A DNA stretch of 18,942 nt, from contig CAQPRV010000109.1 of the NCBI GenBank assembly GCA_948857205.1, positions 1 to 18,942 of the forward strand. The letters run 5' to 3'. The DNA comes from an uncultured Clostridia bacterium (lineage in GTDB: Bacteria > Bacillota > Clostridia > TANB77 > CAG-508). The position numbers were made by a program, and so were the translations under genes. Under the pieces are notes generated by a model. The model saw only the letters and a program-made list of their open reading frames with translations, searched no databases and was not told where the DNA came from. This document shows, one piece after another, positions 14,737-18,942 of this stretch. Each line of letters begins with the position of its first letter. Position 1 is the first letter of the stretch.

Positions 14737-17700
14737 TTAATTAAATAAATCCATTATTTCGTCTTTAGAAAGTTTATTAATAAATGATGCTTTAGTATCT
14801 AAAACTTTATCAATTAATAAAGCTTTTCTTTGTTGTAATTCATATATCTTTTCTTCTATTGAATTTTTAGTGATTAATTTATATACTTGAACATTATTTT
14901 TTTGTCCTATTCTATATGCTCTATCTGTTGCTTGATTTTCTGCAGATATATTCCACCATGGATCATAATGTATAACTAAATCTGCTCCAGTTAAGTTAAG
15001 ACCTGTTCCTCCTGCCTTTAGGGATATCAAAAATAATTTAATTTTTGGATTTGAATTAAATTCATCTACTAATTTCATTCTTTCTTCAACTTTTGTTGCT
15101 CCTGTTAATTTGTAATATTCTATTTTTTTATTTTTTAATTCTTTTTCCATTATTTCAAACATTGTTGTATATCCTGAAAATAACAATATTTTATGACCTG
15201 CTTTTGTTGCTTCTTCTATTATTTCCATACATTGTTCTAATTTACTACTGCCTGATTTATAATTCTCTAAAAATAAACTTGGATGACAACATATTTGTCT
15301 AAGTCTGGTTAAGGCTGCTAAAATCTGCATATGACTATTTTCATATCCTTTTATATCTATTTGTTCTGAAATTTCCTTTTTGGTTTGAGCCAAGTAATTT
15401 AAATAAATATTTTTCTGCTCTTCTTCCATTTCATTATTTAGAACTGTTACTGTTTTTTCTGGAAGTTCTGTTAATACTTCTTTTTTTGTTCTCCTTAATA
15501 TAAAGGGTTCTATTAACATTTTTAATTTTGCCATAGTCTCTTGGTTTTCCTCTTTAATTATCGGAATTTCATATAAGTTTTTAAACTTTTTATAAGAAAA
15601 TAAATATCCTGGCATTATAAAGTCAAAGATTGACCATAACTCTGATAATGAATTTTCTATTGGTGTTCCTGTTAATGCATACCTTGTTATTGCTTTTATC
15701 TGCTTAATGGATTTTGCATTTTGTGTGTTGCTATTTTTTAAATATTGGGCTTCATCTGCAATAATATATCTAAATTCATATCCTTTATCTTTATATAAAT
15801 CAATATCTCTTTTTAAAGAATCATATGAAGTTATTACAAGATCATAATTTTCAATATTCTTTATCTTTTCACTTCTTTGTGCTGAGTTTCCCATTATTAC
15901 TACTGTTTTTAAAGCTTTAGCATATTTTTCAGCTTCACTTTGCCAATTTAAGGTAAGTGAACTTGGAGCTATTACCAAACTTGCTTTTTTATTTTTTTCT
16001 ATTTTAGTTGTTTCTTTTTCATAGTAAGTTTCTTTTTCTTCATTTTTATAGTCTAGTAAAATTGATAAAATTTGAATAGTTTTTCCAAGTCCCATATCAT
16101 CTGCTAATATTCCACCAAATTTATAATAGTCTAAGATTTTTAACCATTTAAAACCTATTTTTTGGTAAAATCTTAAAGTTGTATTTAAGTTTTGAGGAAC
16201 TTGAATACTTTCTTCTAATTCATCTTTGTGTAAACTATTTACTATTTTTTTATAGTCTTCATCTTTTGTTATTTTTATTCCTTTTACATTTTTCAATAGT
16301 TGATCTAAATATAAACTTCTATATATTGGAATACTAATTTCTCCTTCAATTATATCTTGATATTCTAGATCCATTCCTGTTACAAGCTTATCTAAAAACT
16401 CTATTTCTTTATTGTTTTCTATATTTATAAAACTTCCATCTTTAAGTCTATAATATTTCTTTTTTAAAGAGTATCTTTCCATTATCTCTTTTAATTCTTT
16501 TTTATCTATCTTTAAATCTTCAATATTAATTTGTAATAAATTATTATTTATTTTTACTCCTATTCCACCTATTTTTGTTTTTTTTATTTGTTTTGATTTA
16601 AAGTTGTCTGTTACTAATACCTGAAAATTTTCCATATAAGTTTCTATATCTTGTGATAGAAATTTATAAATTTTATCTTCATCTGGTAAAATAAATCTGA
16701 TGTTTTTTGTATCAAACATAAATCCTGTTTTCCTAAAGATATTTAAAGCCTTTGTTTCTTTTATTAGGTTTCTTGGAATTTCTACTTTTTTACTTTCATC
16801 CAAAGGATTAAATTCTTTTTCTCCATATATAAATTTTACGTCTGCTATTAAATAATTGCTTTTGTCAAAATCTAAATATACTTTTATTATTAGTTCTTCT
16901 GGTTTATATTTTTTTATTTCTTCTTCTGGTATATTTTCTATTTCAATAGCTTCTTGTATTTTTGGCATTACTATTGAAAATAGTTTTGGTAAATCACTTT
17001 TTCCTAATTTTAATTCTGTTAAGTAGTTTTTTCTAAATAAATCTATAAGTTTTAAAGTTCCTTTTTCAAATTCTTTTGTACAACGGTATATTTTATTTTC
17101 ATCTAATATATATTTGTATTGTTTTCCTTGCATTATTGCAAGCTTGTATATGTTAAGATTTGGTGAAATATTATATTCGTCTTCTTCTTTTTTTTCTTCT
17201 TTTTTTAATTTAAATTCTATATTTGGTTTCTCTTCTGTAAATTCTATTGTTTGTATTCTATAATCTTTTTGCATGTATATTTCTTTATTTTTTAAAATAT
17301 CAAATAATTCGTCTATTCCACTATTTCCTATTATTATACTACTTTCACTAAGTACTTTTCCATAATATCTATAATTACTATTTGAATTTGAGTTTGCATA
17401 TTTTATAATTTCTGCGTATTTTAATATAAAGTCTAATAGTTTTCTACTGTCCTTTTCAAAACTTTCTTTTGTATGTAGAAATTCTAGCTTTTCTCCATAT
17501 CTATAATATTCTTTGTTTAACATTCTTGTGTAAAATTCTGATAGGTTTTTGACTTTGTACATTTTTTCATTTCCTATTTTGAATTCTATTTTCATGTCTC
17601 CTGTTTGCCTGTCATATATGATTTGTGGCTCTATTTTTATTGTTTCTTTATTTTCTTTTTCGTTTTCTTCTTTTATTGTTTCTATTTCTTCGTTGTAAAA

Positions 17701-17775
17701 GTTTTTTACTATTTGTTTGAAGTTTCTATATTCTCCTTTGTCTTTTTTATTTTGTTGTTCTTCATTTTTTATCAT
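14737..17775 (-). CDS. SNF2-family DEAD/DEAH-type ATPase (helicase-like)
   Basis: This 1012-residue protein belongs to the bacterial SNF2/Swi2 group, double-stranded-DNA-translocating ATPases; the cellular role in Firmicutes is poorly known. Residues 1-530 match the bacterial SNF2-associated N-terminal region in character. The ATPase core starts near 535: motif I DDMGLGKT (559-566), motif II DEAQ (674-677), motif III LTGTP (701-705), then motif V GGTGLNLTGA (922-931) and motif VI QATDRAYRIGQ (948-958). All key residues are present. Many clostridial relatives have an N-terminal SWIM zinc finger (CxC...CxH); I see none, and the good SD (AGAGGAG) before ATG 17775 argues against a missed extension. 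A consensus promoter lies just upstream, and trmFO follows after a few bases. Confidence 0.93.
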   Translation of the reverse strand: MIKNEEQQNKKDKGEYRNFKQIVKNFYNEEIETIKEENEKENKETIKIEPQIIYDRQTGDMKIEFKIGNEKMYKVKNLSEFYTRMLNKEYYRYGEKLEFLHTKESFEKDSRKLLDFILKYAEIIKYANSNSNSNYRYYGKVLSESSIIIGNSGIDELFDILKNKEIYMQKDYRIQTIEFTEEKPNIEFKLKKEEKKEEDEYNISPNLNIYKLAIMQGKQYKYILDENKIYRCTKEFEKGTLKLIDLFRKNYLTELKLGKSDLPKLFSIVMPKIQEAIEIENIPEEEIKKYKPEELIIKVYLDFDKSNYLIADVKFIYGEKEFNPLDESKKVEIPRNLIKETKALNIFRKTGFMFDTKNIRFILPDEDKIYKFLSQDIETYMENFQVLVTDNFKSKQIKKTKIGGIGVKINNNLLQINIEDLKIDKKELKEIMERYSLKKKYYRLKDGSFINIENNKEIEFLDKLVTGMDLEYQDIIEGEISIPIYRSLYLDQLLKNVKGIKITKDEDYKKIVNSLHKDELEESIQVPQNLNTTLRFYQKIGFKWLKILDYYKFGGILADDMGLGKTIQILSILLDYKNEEKETYYEKETTKIEKNKKASLVIAPSSLTLNWQSEAEKYAKALKTVVIMGNSAQRSEKIKNIENYDLVITSYDSLKRDIDLYKDKGYEFRYIIADEAQYLKNSNTQNAKSIKQIKAITRYALTGTPIENSLSELWSIFDFIMPGYLFSYKKFKNLYEIPIIKEENQETMAKLKMLIEPFILRRTKKEVLTELPEKTVTVLNNEMEEEQKNIYLNYLAQTKKEISEQIDIKGYENSHMQILAALTRLRQICCHPSLFLENYKSGSSKLEQCMEIIEEATKAGHKILLFSGYTTMFEIMEKELKNKKIEYYKLTGATKVEERMKLVDEFNSNPKIKLFLISLKAGGTGLNLTGADLVIHYDPWWNISAENQATDRAYRIGQKNNVQVYKLITKNSIEEKIYELQQRKALLIDKVLDTKASFINKLSKDEIMDLFN

Positions 17776-17802
17776 TGAATTTTCTCCTCTATCTAGCAGT
17801 CT

Positions 17803-17831
17803 ATTATAGTATATTTTATATAAAATTGCAA
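17803..17831 (-). promoter_or_regulatory. Promoter of the SNF2-trmFO unit
   Basis: Minus strand: -35 TTGCAA (17831-17826), a 17-bp spacer and a perfect -10 TATAAT (17808-17803). Transcription would start near 17797, about 20 nt before the ATG. Confidence 0.75.
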
Positions 17832-17962
17832 TTATTTTATGGCATTCATTTTATTTTTTAATTATATAGTTATTAGTGTAAAAATAGAAATGTATAAAAA
17901 ACTACTTTAACAATATCTAAAATATTTCGAATGTGACCAAAATAGCTTTAAAAATAATTAAA

Positions 17963-17985
17963 AACCTCAATTATACTAAGAGGTT
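17963..17985 (-). terminator. Possible second terminator after the InlB-repeat gene
   Basis: AACCTC (17963-17968) pairs with GAGGTT (17980-17985); on the minus strand TTTAATTATTTTT follows. The stem is only 6 bp with an 11-nt loop, so it is weaker than the one at 18021. Confidence 0.4.
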
Positions 17986-18020
17986 CTTATTATATTTTAG
18001 ATAAATTGTATATAATAAAA

Positions 18021-18054
18021 TAAAAAATGACACATTACTAATTAAATGTGCCAT
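18021..18054 (-). terminator. Rho-independent terminator downstream of the InlB-repeat gene
   Basis: Bases 18027-18036 pair with 18045-18054; the one non-Watson-Crick position becomes G-U only in minus-strand RNA. A run of T follows on the minus strand. It lies about 140 nt past the end of the surface-protein frame. Confidence 0.75.
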
Positions 18055-18191
18055 TATAAATATTACATTATATTTATTTTACTTTTTAGTTTATATCTTT
18101 TTCCTTTTTATAATCTTCTTTACTATCTATATCATAGCAATTTCTTATATCTTTTACAAATATAATTTATTTTTAATTTTTTCTGTATACT

Positions 18192-18386
18192 CTAATTTGA
18201 AAATGTCCATTTTCCATCACTTCCCTTTATTGCTTTGACACTAGATGGTAGAGAAACTACAGGACGCACGCCATAATTGGCGCTACTATATCCAATGGCG
18301 TTTGTAGTGGTGACATAGTTTTTATTGTTGCCATTACCGCCAGTTTTCACACCACATATAGTTAGTTTTGCTCTCGTCAGGCGAAA
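18192..18386 (-). pseudogene. Out-of-frame C-terminal tail of the InlB-repeat protein
   Basis: In a different frame of the same strand, 18386-18192 encodes GGNGNNKNYVTTTNAIGYSS, then ANYGVRPVVSLPSS, and ends KWTFSN with TAG. The GVRPVVSL ending is the normal C-terminus of this protein type, so it belongs to the gene at 18334-18942. Restoring one protein needs the ribosome to skip one base (or an equivalent -1 shift) between 18386, just after a TAG in this frame, and 18334. Removing one base near 18342 would give MWCENGGNGNNKNY. It may be a real mutation or a sequencing error. Confidence 0.7.
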
Positions 18387-18942
18387 CTAGCCAGTAGCCA
18401 TAACAATTTTCGTAATTAGATAGGTGTGGTACATACAATGTATCTGTATTATCTATTGTTGGTTTATCCATGTAATTCAAATTTGTATTATGCTTTTTAT
18501 TATAACTTTCCATAAATAATTCTGCCGTTGGTGAGCCTGTCGCCGTTGCTCCTGTTATTCCATTTACAAATATGCTCCATTTTGTTTTATCTTTTAATAC
18601 ATTTAGTAACTGGTCTCTGCTAAGTTTATCACTTCCTATAACACCATATGTCCCAGTTGTTATAATTCCACTCATTGTTGGTAATTTGCTCACTAGTAAA
18701 TAATCACTTGTTATTATATATACACGTGTACTATCTTTATGAAATACTTTCCAATCTGTTACCCCATTTGCACTATAATTTACACTTTCTCCATAATTTG
18801 CAGTTGTTATTTTTGTTGCTGCCGTTGATGGTACTGCTTTCCATATTGCATATAATATTGCATTTCCTTCTTCTGTATAGCTTGCTCCTTTTGCATATTG
18901 TGCACTTGTTGCATTTTTGTCTTTTGACCATCCTAAAAATTC
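18334..18942 (-). CDS. InlB B-repeat surface protein, N-terminus off-window, frame ends early
   Basis: The frame enters from the right edge and stays open for 202 codons to TAA 18336-18334. The first 35 residues visible (EFLGWSKDKNATSAQY to LYAIWKA) match the Listeria-Bacteroides (InlB B) repeat, an extracellular beta-rich unit. Next comes a segment common in gut Firmicutes surface proteins: YGESVNYSANGVTDWKVF, VYIITSDYLL and CYGYWLVSPDESKTNYMW. Family members usually continue to a C-terminal YGVRPVVSL; here that sequence is found downstream in another frame, so the gene seems frameshifted between about 18386 and 18334. No start is in the window; internal GTG or ATG codons near 18693 are not the true start. 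Codon use and A+T bias look like the neighbours. Function is unknown; a cell-surface role is inferred. Confidence 0.75.
   Translation of the reverse strand, partial: EFLGWSKDKNATSAQYAKGASYTEEGNAILYAIWKAVPSTAATKITTANYGESVNYSANGVTDWKVFHKDSTRVYIITSDYLLVSKLPTMSGIITTGTYGVIGSDKLSRDQLLNVLKDKTKWSIFVNGITGATATGSPTAELFMESYNKKHNTNLNYMDKPTIDNTDTLYVPHLSNYENCYGYWLVSPDESKTNYMWCENWR

Larger units (their letters stand above)
17832..18191. other. Non-coding gap between SNF2 and the InlB-repeat gene
   Basis: About 360 bp with no convincing gene. It contains the two minus-strand terminator-like hairpins listed separately. A 26-codon open stretch on the minus strand (18166-18086, including KDIRNCYDIDSKEDYKKEKD) reads like protein but has no start codon; it may be a remnant or chance. 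Confidence 0.5.

Noticed and set aside
18086..18166. Short coding-like stretch (26 codons) on the minus strand
   Set aside because: It has no start codon or SD and is too short to assign; kept only as a possible remnant.

Overview
The window reads as chromosomal DNA of an A+T-rich Gram-positive bacterium, most likely an uncultured gut clostridium or a close relative. This rests on the very A/T-biased third positions, strong AGGAGG-type ribosome binding sites, the folate-dependent TrmFO, the long Gram-positive form of S12, and thioester-domain and InlB-repeat surface proteins. No rRNA, tRNA, CRISPR array, insertion sequence or phage gene was recognised.

Layout, left to right. Positions 1-2682 (minus) hold the first 894 residues of a secreted surface protein: signal peptide, a thioester (TQXA-type) adhesin head, then DUF11-like stalk repeats running off the left edge. 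A structured divergent intergenic region separates it from the only plus-strand gene, a D,D-carboxypeptidase (2984-4231). After an unexplained hairpin element and a bidirectional terminator, everything else is on the minus strand. In transcription order from the right these are: the end of an InlB-repeat protein, apparently frameshifted (18942-18192); a SNF2-family helicase followed closely by trmFO (17775-13360); a 712-residue coiled-coil protein of unknown function with a 51-bp tandem repeat (13216-11078); the translation operon rpsL-rpsG-fusA with tuf (10874-6151); and plsX then acpP for fatty acid and phospholipid synthesis (5892-4487).

Good sigma-A-type promoters (16-17 bp spacers) can be placed before the thioester protein, SNF2, the coiled-coil gene, rpsL, tuf, plsX and acpP, so most genes here look like short transcription units. 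The str-type operon is isolated: rpoBC is not directly upstream and the S10 operon is not downstream. Its leader and intercistronic gaps are rich in inverted repeats that could carry translational autoregulation.

The points most worth a second look are the predicted Cys82-Gln190 thioester protein with near-identical repeats, the frameshift in the InlB-repeat protein, the coiled-coil gene before the str operon, a 25-bp perfect palindrome after tuf, the coding-like hairpin element at 4282-4425, and an inverted repeat that can mask the carboxypeptidase ribosome binding site. All calls are from reading the sequence; no database search was run.
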